Assembly: GCF_000612585.1 (NCBI RefSeq)
Contig: NZ_JFCA01000031.1
Span: 33,182-97,181 of the forward strand
Source of the DNA: Pseudomonas sp. CHM02
GTDB lineage: Bacteria > Pseudomonadota > Gammaproteobacteria > Pseudomonadales > Pseudomonadaceae
Length of the DNA stretch: 64,000 nucleotides
Direction of reading: 5' to 3'
In this document: positions 17,147 to 25,901 of the stretch, in pieces
Position numbering within the stretch: the first letter of the stretch is position 1
Layout of the letters: the number at the start of each line of letters is the position of its first letter
Notes under the pieces: generated by a model
Told to the model about the DNA's origin: nothing
Database searches by the model: none
Seen by the model: only the letters and a program-made list of their open reading frames with translations
Program-made: the position numbers and the translations under genes

Positions 17147-17843
17147 TCACGGCGTTACGGGCGTCACGAAGGCAATGCCCGTACGCAGCGCCGCGTTGCG
17201 CACGTGTTCCTGCATGGTTTTCTGCGCTGCCGCACTGGCACGCCGGGCCAGGGCGCGCAGGATCCTGCGGTGCTCCTGCCAGGTTTCCATGGCCCGCTCC
17301 GGCCGGATGAACGGTAGTTTCTGGCTCTCCAGGAATACCTCGGCACTCGCGCTGAGGATGCTCACCATCGCCTGGTTACCACTGGCCAGCAGAAGGCGCT
17401 GGTGGAATTCGAAATCGAGCCGGGCAGCCGCTTCGAAGTCGCCAGCCTTGAGCACCTTGCGCATGGCCTCGACATTATCTTCCAGACTGTCCAGCTCATC
17501 GATGCTCAGCGTCACTGCCGCCAGCCCCGCCGCGAACCCTTCCAGGGCGTAGCGCAACTGGAAGATATCCAGCGGCGTGGCCTGGGCCGCAAAGGGCCAG
17601 GCAAACCCCGGCGACTCCTCGGCCGCCTGCACGAACACGCCCTTGCCGGGCTGCACACTGACCACGCCCAAGGCACACAGGGGACGACAGCGCCTCGCGC
17701 AATGACGCCCGGCTGACCCCCAGTTGTACCGCCAGGTCGCGCTGGGACGGCAAGGCATCGCCTGGCCCGAAGCCTTGCTCCTTGATCAGTTTGCGGATGG
17801 CCTGCAGGGCCGCTTCCGGTACGGCTTGGGCGATGGAATTCAT
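17147..17843 (-). pseudogene. GntR/FadR-family regulator split by a one-base frameshift
   Basis: Read from the ATG at 17843, the frame gives a GntR winged-helix domain (PSQRDLAVQLGVSRASLREALS) and then loses sense. The next frame carries on with LGVVSVQPGKGVFVQ and a full FCD ligand domain (ALEGFAAGLAAV, RLDFEFHQRLLLASGN, EHRRILRALARR). Removing one base from the GGGG run at 17680-17683 restores SSLCALGVVSVQ and one uninterrupted protein of about 230 residues. Either the gene is freshly broken or the base is a sequencing error in a homopolymer. It diverges from the amino acid importer operon, which it probably regulates or once regulated. Confidence 0.85.
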
Positions 17844-18107
17844 AAAAAACTCAAGGTTCCAGTCAATGGATCGGCTAGTTGTAAAGCTATTCGAAGCCGC
17901 CGGCAAGCCACGCCCCAAAGGGGCTCGCGCAGTTTTGTCGACGCTCGAAAAGGGTGCGAAAACGCCGAGCACTGTTCAGACCAGTCCGACCACACCAGCT
18001 CAACAAATCCCGGCCTTGCAGACGATTCGCAAGGTAATGGCATGGGCTGTGCAATCACGGCATGCACCCAATGCAGAAAATTCCTTCGCCCTTCTCGGAG
18101 AGTTGCC

Positions 18108-18893
18108 ATGACCAAACGCTACAGCGCCCTGCTTACTGCCCTGTTTGCCAGCCTGATGCTGAGCCAGGCACCCGCCCAGGCCAATGGTCTGGACGACATC
18201 GTTGCTCGTGGCACCCTCAAGGTCGCCGTGCCCCAGGACTTCCCGCCGTTCGGCTCGGTAGGCCCCGACATGAAGCCCCGCGGCCTCGACATCGACACCG
18301 CCAAGCTGCTGGCCGACCAGCTCAAGGTCAAGCTGGAACTGACCCCGGTCAACAGCACCAACCGTATTCCGTTCCTCACCACCGGCAAGGTCGACCTGGT
18401 GATTTCCAGCCTGGGCAAGAACGCCGAGCGCGAGAAAGTCATCGACTTCTCCAAGGCTTATGCACCGTTCTACCTGGCGGTGTTCGGCCCGCCTGAAGCC
18501 GCCATCAGCAGCACCGACGACCTCAAGGGCAAGACCATCAGCGTGACCCGTGGCGCCATCGAAGACATCGAACTGACCGCCGTCGCGCCCAAGGAAGCCA
18601 CGATCAAACGCTTCGAAGACAACAACTCGACCATCGCCGCCTACCTGGCCGGCCAGGTCGACCTGATCGCCAGTGGCAACGTGGTGATGGTGGCGATCAG
18701 CGAACGCAACCCTAAACGTGTGCCGGCGCTGAAAGTGAAGCTCAAGGACTCGCCGGTGTACGTGGGCGTGAACAAGAACGAGCCGGCGCTGCTGGACAAG
18801 GTCAACCAGATCCTGGTTGCGGCCAAGGCCGATGGCAGCCTGGAAAAGAACGCTATGCAATGGCTGAAAGAGCCGCTGCCCGCCGATCTGTGA
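18108..18893 (+). CDS. Amino acid ABC transporter, periplasmic substrate-binding protein
   Basis: A 261-residue solute-binding protein of family 3, with a signal peptide (residues 1-25, ending AQA). The mature part starts GLDDIVARGTLKVAVPQDFPPFG, then DIDTAKLLADQL, TTGKVDLVISSLGKNAERE and the second-lobe RGAIEDIEL, as in polar amino acid binders. GGAGAG eight bases ahead fixes the ATG at 18108; the frame stays open much further upstream but that part is antisense to the regulator. It is the first gene of a four-gene importer operon. The ligand is not readable, though the conserved arginine after LGKNAE is typical for binding an amino acid carboxylate. Confidence 0.93.
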   Translation: MTKRYSALLTALFASLMLSQAPAQANGLDDIVARGTLKVAVPQDFPPFGSVGPDMKPRGLDIDTAKLLADQLKVKLELTPVNSTNRIPFLTTGKVDLVISSLGKNAEREKVIDFSKAYAPFYLAVFGPPEAAISSTDDLKGKTISVTRGAIEDIELTAVAPKEATIKRFEDNNSTIAAYLAGQVDLIASGNVVMVAISERNPKRVPALKVKLKDSPVYVGVNKNEPALLDKVNQILVAAKADGSLEKNAMQWLKEPLPADL

Positions 18894-18910
18894 AGCGACG
18901 GAGCTGACTT

Positions 18911-19579
18911 ATGGCGTATCAATTTGACTTTGTACCGGTGCTGGCCAACACCGACCTGTTGTTGCGCGGCGCGCTGTTCACCCTTGAGCTGACCGCTATC
19001 GGCGCCATCCTGGGCGTAGCGCTGGGCACCGTCGGCGCCGTGGTGCGGGCGTGGAAGATCCAGCCGTTCGCCTGGTTCTTTGGCGTTTATGTCGAGTTGA
19101 TCCGCAACACGCCGTTCCTGGTGCAGCTGTTCTTCATCTTCTTCGGCCTGCCGTCCCTGGGGCTGAAGATCACCGAATGGCAAGCCGCCGTGCTGGCGAT
19201 GGTGATCAACCTGGGCGCTTACTCCACGGAAATCATCCGCGCCGGTATCCAGGCCATTCCGCGTGGGCAACTGGAAGCCGCGGCGGCGCTGGCCATGACA
19301 CGCTTCGAAGCTTTCCGCCACGTGGTGCTGCTACCGGCGCTGGGCAAGGTGTGGCCGGCCCTGAGCAGCCAGATCATCATCGTGATGCTCGGTTCGGCGG
19401 TGTGCTCGCAGATCGCCACCGAAGAGCTGAGCTTTGCCGCCAACTTTATCCAGTCGCGCAATTTCCGCGCATTCGAAACCTATGCCCTGACCACTTTGGT
19501 GTACCTGTGCATGGCACTGATGATTCGCCAGTTGCTCAATTGGATCGGCCGCCGCTTCGTGATGAGGAACAGCCGATGA
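18911..19579 (+). CDS. Amino acid ABC transporter permease 1
   Basis: A 222-residue inner-membrane permease of the HisM/GlnP type with about five membrane segments. The ATPase-contact (EAA) loop is at residues about 112-150, IPRGQLEAAAALAMTRFEAF, and the N-terminal ELIRNTPFLVQLFFIFFGLP motif is that of polar amino acid permeases. It begins 17 bases after the binding-protein gene and its stop overlaps the next start (ATGA). Confidence 0.95.
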   Translation: MAYQFDFVPVLANTDLLLRGALFTLELTAIGAILGVALGTVGAVVRAWKIQPFAWFFGVYVELIRNTPFLVQLFFIFFGLPSLGLKITEWQAAVLAMVINLGAYSTEIIRAGIQAIPRGQLEAAAALAMTRFEAFRHVVLLPALGKVWPALSSQIIIVMLGSAVCSQIATEELSFAANFIQSRNFRAFETYALTTLVYLCMALMIRQLLNWIGRRFVMRNSR

Positions 19580-20226
19580 GTGATTTCTCCTTCTGGGACA
19601 TCGTGCGCAACCTGGCCACCGGCCTGCAATGGACCTTGCTGCTTTCACTGGTGGCGTTTGTCGGTGGCGGCGTGATCGGTTTGCTGGTGATGACGATGCG
19701 CATCAGCCGCAAAGCCTTCCCGCGCAACCTTGCACGTGCCTACATCGAACTGTTCCAGGGCACGCCGCTGCTGATGCAGCTGTTCCTGGTGTTTTTCGGC
19801 ATTGCCCTGCTGGGTGTGGATATCTCGCCCTGGCTGGCAGCGGCGATTGCCCTGACCCTGTTTACCAGCGCCTACCTCGCCGAAATCTGGCGCGGCTGCG
19901 TCGACTCCATTGCCCATGGGCAATGGGAAGCGTCGGCCAGCCTGGCGCTTAACCCGCTTGAGCAATTGCGCTACGTGATCCTGCCCCAGGCGCTGCGCAT
20001 TGCCGTGGCGCCGACGGTGGGTTTCTCGGTGCAAGTGGTCAAAGGCACCGCCGTGACCTCGATCATCGGCTTCACCGAACTGACCAAGACCGGCGGCATG
20101 CTCGCCAACGCCACCTTCGAACCCTTCATGGTCTACGGCCTGGTGGCCCTTGGTTACTTTTTGCTCTGCTACCCCTTGTCCCTCAGCGCGCGCTACCTGG
20201 AAAGGAGACTGCATGCCTCTGCTTAG
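19576..20226 (+). CDS. Amino acid ABC transporter permease 2
   Basis: A 216-residue HisQ/GlnP-type permease that pairs with permease 1. It shows ELFQGTPLLMQLFLVFFG and the EAA loop SIAHGQWEASASLALNPLEQ. The ATG at 19576 overlaps the previous stop; the frame is open far upstream but inside permease 1, so the overlap start is preferred. The last 14 bases overlap the ATPase gene, so the operon is tightly coupled. Confidence 0.94.
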   Translation: MSDFSFWDIVRNLATGLQWTLLLSLVAFVGGGVIGLLVMTMRISRKAFPRNLARAYIELFQGTPLLMQLFLVFFGIALLGVDISPWLAAAIALTLFTSAYLAEIWRGCVDSIAHGQWEASASLALNPLEQLRYVILPQALRIAVAPTVGFSVQVVKGTAVTSIIGFTELTKTGGMLANATFEPFMVYGLVALGYFLLCYPLSLSARYLERRLHASA

Positions 20227-20950
20227 AATTTCCGCCCTGCATAAGTATTACGGCGATCACCATGTACTCAAGGGCATCGACCTGACCGTTGAAGAAGGTC
20301 AGGTAGTGGCGATCATCGGTCGCAGCGGCTCGGGCAAATCCACCCTGCTGCGGACTCTCAACGGCCTGGAATCCATCAATGATGGCGTGATCGAGGTCGA
20401 TGGCGAATACCTCGACGCCGCACGCGCTGACCTGCGCAGCCTGCGGCAGAAAGTCGGCATGGTGTTCCAGCAGTTCAACCTGTTCCCGCACCTGACCGTC
20501 GGCGAAAACGTGATGCTCGCGCCGCAAGTGGTGCAAAAAGTGCCCAAGGCCAAGGCCGCTCAGTTGGCCAGGCAAATGCTCGAGCGGGTTGGGTTGGGTG
20601 AGAAGTTCGACGCCTTCCCCGATCGCCTGTCCGGCGGCCAGCAACAACGTGTGGCGATTGCCCGCGCCCTGGCCATGTCGCCCAAGGTGTTGCTGTGCGA
20701 CGAAATCACCTCGGCCCTCGACCCGGAGCTGGTCAACGAAGTGCTCAGCGTGGTGCGCCAATTAGCCAAGGACGGCATGACCCTGATCATGGTGACTCAC
20801 GAGATGCGTTTCGCCCGGGAAGTCGGCGACAAGCTGGTGTTCATGCACCAGGGCAAGGTACATGAAGTGGGTGACCCTAAAGTGTTGTTCGCTAGCCCGC
20901 AAACCGCCGAGCTGGCCAACTTCATTGGCTCTACGGAACACTCGGACTGA
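20213..20950 (+). CDS. Amino acid ABC transporter ATP-binding protein
   Basis: A 245-residue ATPase of the GlnQ/HisP type. Walker A is GRSGSGKST near residue 38, the Q-loop FQQFNLFPHLTV follows, then the LSGGQQQRVAIARAL signature and a Walker B with LLCDEITSALDPELV; this variant of the D-E-x-T-S sequence is common in polar amino acid importers. AAAGGAG before the ATG at 20213 fixes the start. The last 20 bases overlap, in convergent orientation, the minor fimbrial gene. Confidence 0.95.
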   Translation: MPLLRISALHKYYGDHHVLKGIDLTVEEGQVVAIIGRSGSGKSTLLRTLNGLESINDGVIEVDGEYLDAARADLRSLRQKVGMVFQQFNLFPHLTVGENVMLAPQVVQKVPKAKAAQLARQMLERVGLGEKFDAFPDRLSGGQQQRVAIARALAMSPKVLLCDEITSALDPELVNEVLSVVRQLAKDGMTLIMVTHEMRFAREVGDKLVFMHQGKVHEVGDPKVLFASPQTAELANFIGSTEHSD

Positions 20951-21461
20951 CCAGTTCGAACTGGCCATGCCCTTCCAGCAATACCTCTCGACGTACCGAG
21001 AGAGCATCAGCCGGCAATTGAACCGCTATTTCCACCTGGGCCGTCAGCCGATGGCCCGTCACCGGCACGCCGCCAGTGCTTGCATACAACGCATGACCCG
21101 GTAACAGCTGCCCGCTGGAGGCTTCATCGGGCTGCCATGATACCGGCCTGCCGTCGACCTGAACCTGCCTCAGGTTCAAGGTAAAACGCCCTTGCCGCCC
21201 GAACTTAAAGCCTTGGGCATCGGCGGCGACACCACTGAAACGCAGCGCCATCGTCGAGGCATTCGTGCAAAGCACGCTCAGGTGCAGCGTACGTGGCGTG
21301 TCCAGCGTCACTATCGCCCTGCCGGAGGACGCTTGCGAAGGACGAATCACCCCATAGTCGACCCGAGGATCGCTCAAGGTCATCCGGCAGTTGTCGGCCT
21401 GTGCCTGGCTCGCCACAAGGGCCACCCACAACAGCCACAGGCTCCTGCGCTTAGCGAACAT
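20931..21461 (-). CDS. Fimbrial minor subunit or adhesin-like protein
   Basis: A 176-residue secreted protein with a signal peptide (residues 1-22, ending AQA). The mature part begins DNCRMTLSDPRVDYGVI and contains a second cysteine in LSVLCTNAS, giving one disulfide as in chaperone-usher pilins. It is the last gene of the fimbrial operon; its ATG overlaps the usher stop. Position and size suggest a minor or tip subunit. The C-terminal strand FELVSPSVP is weaker than a classical pilin ending. Its 3' end overlaps the ABC ATPase gene by 20 bases on the other strand. Confidence 0.75.
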   Translation of the reverse strand: MFAKRRSLWLLWVALVASQAQADNCRMTLSDPRVDYGVIRPSQASSGRAIVTLDTPRTLHLSVLCTNASTMALRFSGVAADAQGFKFGRQGRFTLNLRQVQVDGRPVSWQPDEASSGQLLPGHALYASTGGVPVTGHRLTAQVEIAVQLPADALSVRREVLLEGHGQFELVSPSVP

Positions 21462-23967
21462 GGCAGACCACCGGTGCGGTTTCGTAGAGTTTATGATCGT
21501 CAGGCTCTTGCTCAGGGTTGATTTGCAGCCGGCAGGATTTGGAATCCGGCAGTGAAACCGTCAGGGTTTGCGGCCCATCGATATTGCTCAGGAACACCAT
21601 GCCCTCACCCACTACGCTGGTCACAAAGCTGTTGCCTTCACCGAACACCGCGGCACCTTGAGGCAGTGGTCGGCCCTGTTCGTCCTGGGCTTCAAGCAAC
21701 AGACGACGGACTTTCACCACATCAAAGTTGAGAATATTGACTGAACCCCGACCGGCAGCGAGCACCTTGGTCCCATTCTTCAAGTCGACGCGCTTGGGCA
21801 GCGATTGGGTCTGCACCTGCAGATGGTTGTGACTGTAGGCCTGCAGCCCGGGAATCACTGCCTGGCCGCTGAAATCGGTCCATACCGGCCCTTGGGGCGT
21901 CGAGACCTTGGCCGCTCCGATATCGCCCACGGAGACAATGCCAAACGTGTCCTGCACCGCATACGGCGAGAAGGTCACGCCGTGCTCATGGGCCACGATG
22001 CCGCCTTGCAGTTGGCCGGAATAGTGGGTGTTCGACGGATCACGGTCGACGCCCAAGCTCACGCGGGTATACAGCGGCAGGACGTCCACACGACCGCGCA
22101 CGCTTTGCTCTCGCTCTTTCACGTCCCGATCAACACCGACCTCGTAGTTCACATAGTCGTTGACCCGCTCGCTGAGGGCGGCGCCGGCATCCAGCCGGTC
22201 ACCTCGACGACTGACGTAAGTGCTCATACTCCGATCAGTCCCGAGGGGCACCGAGACCTGCAGCCTGACCGACGTGCCCTCGTCCAGCCGTTCGTCTCGG
22301 CGGTCGCCCCGAACCGGCTCCAAGCGCCGAGGCTCGGTCGCACCTACCTGAGCGTCGGCGATCAGTGCGACCCCCACGCCGTTGAACGTGTTGTTCCACG
22401 AGGCAATGAGGTGATCGTTGGATTGCCCGTCAAATTGCGAGTTACGGGTGAAACCGAGGGAGAAGCCACCCAGGGACGGGTCCGCCCAGCTCAAACCTGC
22501 CGTGTATTGGCGCTTGAAACGCGCATCGAGGTCGTACCCACGCGACGCCTGGCCGGCGTCCAGTACCTCCCGGTAGCCGCGACTCTGTGCCGAGGCACTC
22601 AGGTTCATATTGAGGTTGGCGAACAACGGGCTTTCCAGCGACAACGTGCTGCGCGCGCCCCCTACCCCGTCCCGGCCATCACGGGACAGGTTATGGCGCA
22701 CGCCCACGGTCATCTGATGAAAAAACACACTGCCCAGGGCGCCGCCCGCCGACTGATATTCATCGGTACTCAGCAAACCGAAGCCCAGCGACGAGCGCTG
22801 GCCAAGCCCCCAGGTGCCGCTGCCCATGGCAACTACAGGGGACTCCTGGTTGTCGACGGCCGTCTCACGCACCTTACCGAGGGAAAAATAGTACCCCGGC
22901 GCCACCGGTGCCCCACCACGAAAGGAAGCAGCGGGCACCACGAAACTGCGCTTTGCCCCACGCACGTCAATCACGCTCACGTCGAGGTCGCTGGTGCTGT
23001 TCAGCAACGGTAGACCGGTCAGCCTGAACGGACCTTCCGGCACCAGGGTGGAGTGGATCAATGCGCCCGACTGACGGACTTCAACCCGTGACTGGCTGTG
23101 AGCCAGTCCTTCAACAACGACATCGCTGTGGCCCGCACCGGTGCGCTGCTGGCCATCCGGGAAGAACTGCAAACCCGTTAGTTGTACACCGCCAAAGATA
23201 GGGTTGTTGCTGGAAATCTGTCCCACCTGGAAGGTCGACTGCAACGCCGCGATATCACGCTGGGCATAGGCATTCACCTGTTCGGTACGCGTCCTGCCAT
23301 TGTCGGACACATAAAACTGGCGGCTGCGTACAATCCAATTACCCAGGTTGAATCCCGCCTCGGTATAGGCCGACACGAAACGACTTGACCCACTGCGCGA
23401 GTGGGTATCGAAACCCAATAGGTCGTAATTGAAGATGGCGGCCGCGCCACCCTCGGAAAAATTCCCGCCCTCCCACTCCGGCGCACGCAGGGACTGGGTC
23501 GGCACCACCAGGGTGACCTCGTCGCTGCTGGGGCGCAGCCGCACCATGGTCGCCGGATATTCCCCAACGAAATCATGGCAGGCCTGGTCAGGGGTGATGC
23601 CCTCGCGCAGCAGCCTGGACGGGGTAACCAGACCGGCTTTTGCCAGCAACGCAGGAGTGAAGCATAACTGCCCCTGATAATCGAAACGGGCATCGACCAA
23701 CCCCAGCGGCGTGCCATTGACTCGCAGCCCGACCACATGGACACCTTCGCGAAAGCGCGCTGCGCTACGAAAGTATTCGGACACCTGCGGATCAATTCCA
23801 AGGGAGGTCAACGCAGCCAGATCAAAACCCTCCCCCAGCCCAACCGCTGCGCTGGTACCTGGCAGACTCCACAGTGTCGCAAGCCCCAGCAGAATTCTGG
23901 AGCGAGCCAGGGAAACATGGCTCGGCACGCTATTGGCAGAGCGACGGGTATGCCTGTTCTTTTTCAT
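21451..23967 (-). CDS. Fimbrial outer-membrane usher protein
   Basis: A protein of about 838 residues of the FimD/PapC usher family. After a signal peptide (ending TSAAV) come the N-terminal chaperone-binding domain, the pore region (GVQLTGLQFFPDGQQRTGAGHSDVVVEGLAHSQSRVEVRQ, read in short pieces), the plug and barrel strands and the C-terminal domains with a terminal disulfide region (SKSCRLQIN). The 23967 ATG (MKKNRHTRR) gives the best signal peptide; an in-frame ATG at 23985 overlaps the chaperone gene end and is a close alternative. It assembles pilin subunits delivered by the chaperone. Confidence 0.93.
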   Translation of the reverse strand: MKKNRHTRRSANSVPSHVSLARSRILLGLATLWSLPGTSAAVGLGEGFDLAALTSLGIDPQVSEYFRSAARFREGVHVVGLRVNGTPLGLVDARFDYQGQLCFTPALLAKAGLVTPSRLLREGITPDQACHDFVGEYPATMVRLRPSSDEVTLVVPTQSLRAPEWEGGNFSEGGAAAIFNYDLLGFDTHSRSGSSRFVSAYTEAGFNLGNWIVRSRQFYVSDNGRTRTEQVNAYAQRDIAALQSTFQVGQISSNNPIFGGVQLTGLQFFPDGQQRTGAGHSDVVVEGLAHSQSRVEVRQSGALIHSTLVPEGPFRLTGLPLLNSTSDLDVSVIDVRGAKRSFVVPAASFRGGAPVAPGYYFSLGKVRETAVDNQESPVVAMGSGTWGLGQRSSLGFGLLSTDEYQSAGGALGSVFFHQMTVGVRHNLSRDGRDGVGGARSTLSLESPLFANLNMNLSASAQSRGYREVLDAGQASRGYDLDARFKRQYTAGLSWADPSLGGFSLGFTRNSQFDGQSNDHLIASWNNTFNGVGVALIADAQVGATEPRRLEPVRGDRRDERLDEGTSVRLQVSVPLGTDRSMSTYVSRRGDRLDAGAALSERVNDYVNYEVGVDRDVKEREQSVRGRVDVLPLYTRVSLGVDRDPSNTHYSGQLQGGIVAHEHGVTFSPYAVQDTFGIVSVGDIGAAKVSTPQGPVWTDFSGQAVIPGLQAYSHNHLQVQTQSLPKRVDLKNGTKVLAAGRGSVNILNFDVVKVRRLLLEAQDEQGRPLPQGAAVFGEGNSFVTSVVGEGMVFLSNIDGPQTLTVSLPDSKSCRLQINPEQEPDDHKLYETAPVVCHVR

Positions 23968-23974
23968 AGGCCCG

Positions 23975-24691
23975 TCAATCCGCATCAACCGTAACGGGCG
24001 CACGGTAACTGTCCACCGTAAACCCGTAGACCGTGGCCGGTTGAATTCCCACGGCCACCACTCCCGCCACCGAGCCTGCCGACGCAAGCGTCAGCACTTC
24101 GCCCGGCAGGATGTAGGTTCGCGGCAACGTTGCAACGCTTGCCTGCGGATGCAGTTGTACTTCCATCCCCAGGCGCACGACGTAAGCGCTGTTGTTGTGG
24201 ACCCTCAACTGTTCCCCTTCACGCGTCCATGTCAGCAGCTGCCAGGGCGCGTCATGCCTGGGCAAGCCTTTGGGATGCAGGATCAATGGCAGGCTCTGGC
24301 GCAGGGTGATACCAATGGTCGCACCGCCAGGTGCACGTGCCTCGGGGATACCTTCAAAGGAAACCCGTTTCAGGCGCTGGGTCTTGAGCGGTGTCCTTGT
24401 GGTACTGATGAAGCGAACCAATTGGGTGTCGCCCGCTTCGACCCGAGTAATCGGAGGCGTCACGATCAACAAGGGTTCCAGGTCTTCCGGTATGTTTTGT
24501 ATGACCGAATGAAGCAACGCAGGGCCAGGGTCCGTATTTTTAACATTAAGTGTCGCCTCACCCTCTTCCTCATTCAGAATGACAACGGTTGTCTCGGGCT
24601 GCATTCCGTCCGCCACTGCCATACCGCACAAAAAAAGGCACAGGCTTATATAGAACAGCAACGACTTCACGATTATTGATAAAGCATTCAC
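23975..24691 (-). CDS. Periplasmic fimbrial chaperone
   Basis: A PapD-type chaperone of about 238 residues. From a GTG at 24691 there is a hydrophobic signal sequence (IIVKSLLFYISLCLFLCGMAVA), then an immunoglobulin-like domain: ETTVVILNEEEGEATLNVKN, the TPPITRVEAGDTQLVRF stretch that corresponds to the G-strand and arginine/lysine anchor area, and a second domain ending near TVYGFTVDSY. The start is uncertain: the frame is open further upstream, but a GGGGA site precedes this GTG and it gives a normal signal peptide. It holds pilins until they reach the usher, whose start overlaps or nearly touches the stop here. Confidence 0.82.
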   Translation of the reverse strand: MNALSIIVKSLLFYISLCLFLCGMAVADGMQPETTVVILNEEEGEATLNVKNTDPGPALLHSVIQNIPEDLEPLLIVTPPITRVEAGDTQLVRFISTTRTPLKTQRLKRVSFEGIPEARAPGGATIGITLRQSLPLILHPKGLPRHDAPWQLLTWTREGEQLRVHNNSAYVVRLGMEVQLHPQASVATLPRTYILPGEVLTLASAGSVAGVVAVGIQPATVYGFTVDSYRAPVTVDAD

Positions 24692-24806
24692 CGATTTTCC
24701 CCACCGCCATAAAATCGAACACCAACAAATGCACACGCTAAAACAGCCGACACTTGACAGAGACAAGTAAGTGTCTTTGCGTTTATGCCGGCTATTAATG
24801 ACGTAC

Positions 24807-25457
24807 TTAGATATAATCCACAGACAGACTGGTGCGACCATCCAGCGTTACATCACGGGTCAGGTCCAAATCCTGCGTGCGGTTGATAACGGCTTTCACT
24901 TCAAGCGTGCCTGTAAGACTGGTGACGGATGCAGGTACCGCAGTGGTGCCGCTACGCCAGGAATACTGGGCAGGCGATTGGGCGACTTTACCGTCACTGT
25001 TCTGCCAGGCCGCCCCCTGACTGCTGCGCATGATGGGGCTCAGGGTCCCGCTGGACGATTGCAGGTTTTTGAGAGTAACGGAGTACCCACCGGTACGCTT
25101 GCTATTGGCGATGCCCAGGCCGTAGTTCTGCGCCTCGGTGAAACCGGCACCGAGGATGCCTGTCACCTTGCTGGCGGATTGCAGGTCGCTCAGCGCCACT
25201 CGAAACTGCGCCGGCGCTTGGCCGCAACTGATATTCAAGCTCACCGTTTTTGCTGCAAGAGGAGTGAACTGCGTCGGCGACAAGCTTGTGGCGAGAATTG
25301 TCTGATAATCGACGATACCGCCACCGGCGAGGCTAAGGCTGCAAGCCACCGGTTTGATAGTCCCTCGTACAATCAGCTCAGCAACATTCGTTGCATGGGC
25401 CCCGATACTTGCGGCCAAGCAAAGAGCACCCACTGTCACACCAAGCATTTTTTTCAT
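24807..25457 (-). CDS. DUF1120-type fimbrial major subunit
   Basis: A 216-residue protein with a signal peptide (ending GAHA) and one cysteine pair (PVACSLSLAGGG and NISCGQAP). The layout AELIVRGTIKPVACSL-...-LNISCGQAPAQFRVAL fits the DUF1120 family of fimbria-associated proteins found in Pseudomonas chaperone-usher operons. The start was taken at 25457 (MKKMLGVTV), 33 bases inside the longest frame, preceded by AGGT. As first gene of the operon it is probably the main structural subunit. Confidence 0.82.
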   Translation of the reverse strand: MKKMLGVTVGALCLAASIGAHATNVAELIVRGTIKPVACSLSLAGGGIVDYQTILATSLSPTQFTPLAAKTVSLNISCGQAPAQFRVALSDLQSASKVTGILGAGFTEAQNYGLGIANSKRTGGYSVTLKNLQSSSGTLSPIMRSSQGAAWQNSDGKVAQSPAQYSWRSGTTAVPASVTSLTGTLEVKAVINRTQDLDLTRDVTLDGRTSLSVDYI

Positions 25458-25564
25458 ATTCAACCTGTCATCTGTAATGAGCAGGTGCATTTACGACGGC
25501 CGAACATTCCGACCATAAATAAATAACACCACGGCGTAATTGCCGGATGACAGTCTGTCGCTTT

Positions 25565-25588
25565 GGTACCTGATTAAAGAATCAGACC
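25565..25588. repeat. Inverted repeat ahead of the fimbrial operon
   Basis: CTGATT-AAAG-AATCAG is a perfect six-base inverted repeat; outside it, GGT and ACC extend the pairing with a two-base bulge on one side. It lies about 110 bases ahead of the first fimbrial start and may be a regulator site or a leader hairpin. Confidence 0.45.
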
Positions 25589-25685
25589 AGGCGGCAGTTA
25601 TTGTGGGAACCGTTAAAATAAACAGCGAGCCAAGCCGAAACACTCAGTAGGTGCAAATACAAAATCAATAAGCTATTAGTCGCTC

Positions 25686-25745
25686 CCTTGTAGGCAAATT
25701 CATAAACGGCATAAAAACAACAAAAGGTTAATAAAGCCTACAAGG
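25686..25745. repeat. Ten-base inverted repeat with 40-base spacer
   Basis: CCTTGTAGGC at 25686-25695 and GCCTACAAGG at 25736-25745 are perfect inverted copies around an AT-rich 40-base spacer. It sits 157 bases before ppx and 229 bases before the fimbrial start. It could be a pair of operators; the spacer is short for an invertible promoter. Confidence 0.55.
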
Positions 25746-25901
25746 ATAACCTTGCATTCTCTTTGAACTTAGACAACTACCCTACATTTCCCACAAGAAT
25801 GCCTCACAGACAGCCACAGAGAAATTACCGAAGCCGTACGCGTTGGCACCAAAGGTCGATCGTGGCACGATGGCTGGGTTATCGACCGAGACCCCCTAAC
25901 C

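Larger units (their letters stand above)
25458..25901. other. AT-rich intergenic region, fimbrial operon / ppx
   Basis: These 444 bases hold no gene that I can support. The base composition is clearly more AT-rich than the rest of the window, as often seen in front of horizontally acquired fimbrial operons. It contains two inverted repeats, listed separately, that could be operator or hairpin elements. The ppx gene starts at its right end and the fimbrial operon at its left. Confidence 0.6.

Noticed and set aside
22288..22296. CCGTTCGTC, the core of an AlgR binding box
   Set aside because: It is inside the usher coding sequence, far from any start, and a nine-base match is expected by chance.
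25686..25745. Fim-type invertible promoter switch
   Set aside because: The 40-base spacer is too short to hold a promoter and no recombinase gene adjoins; xerC at 62.7 kb is the housekeeping dimer-resolution enzyme.
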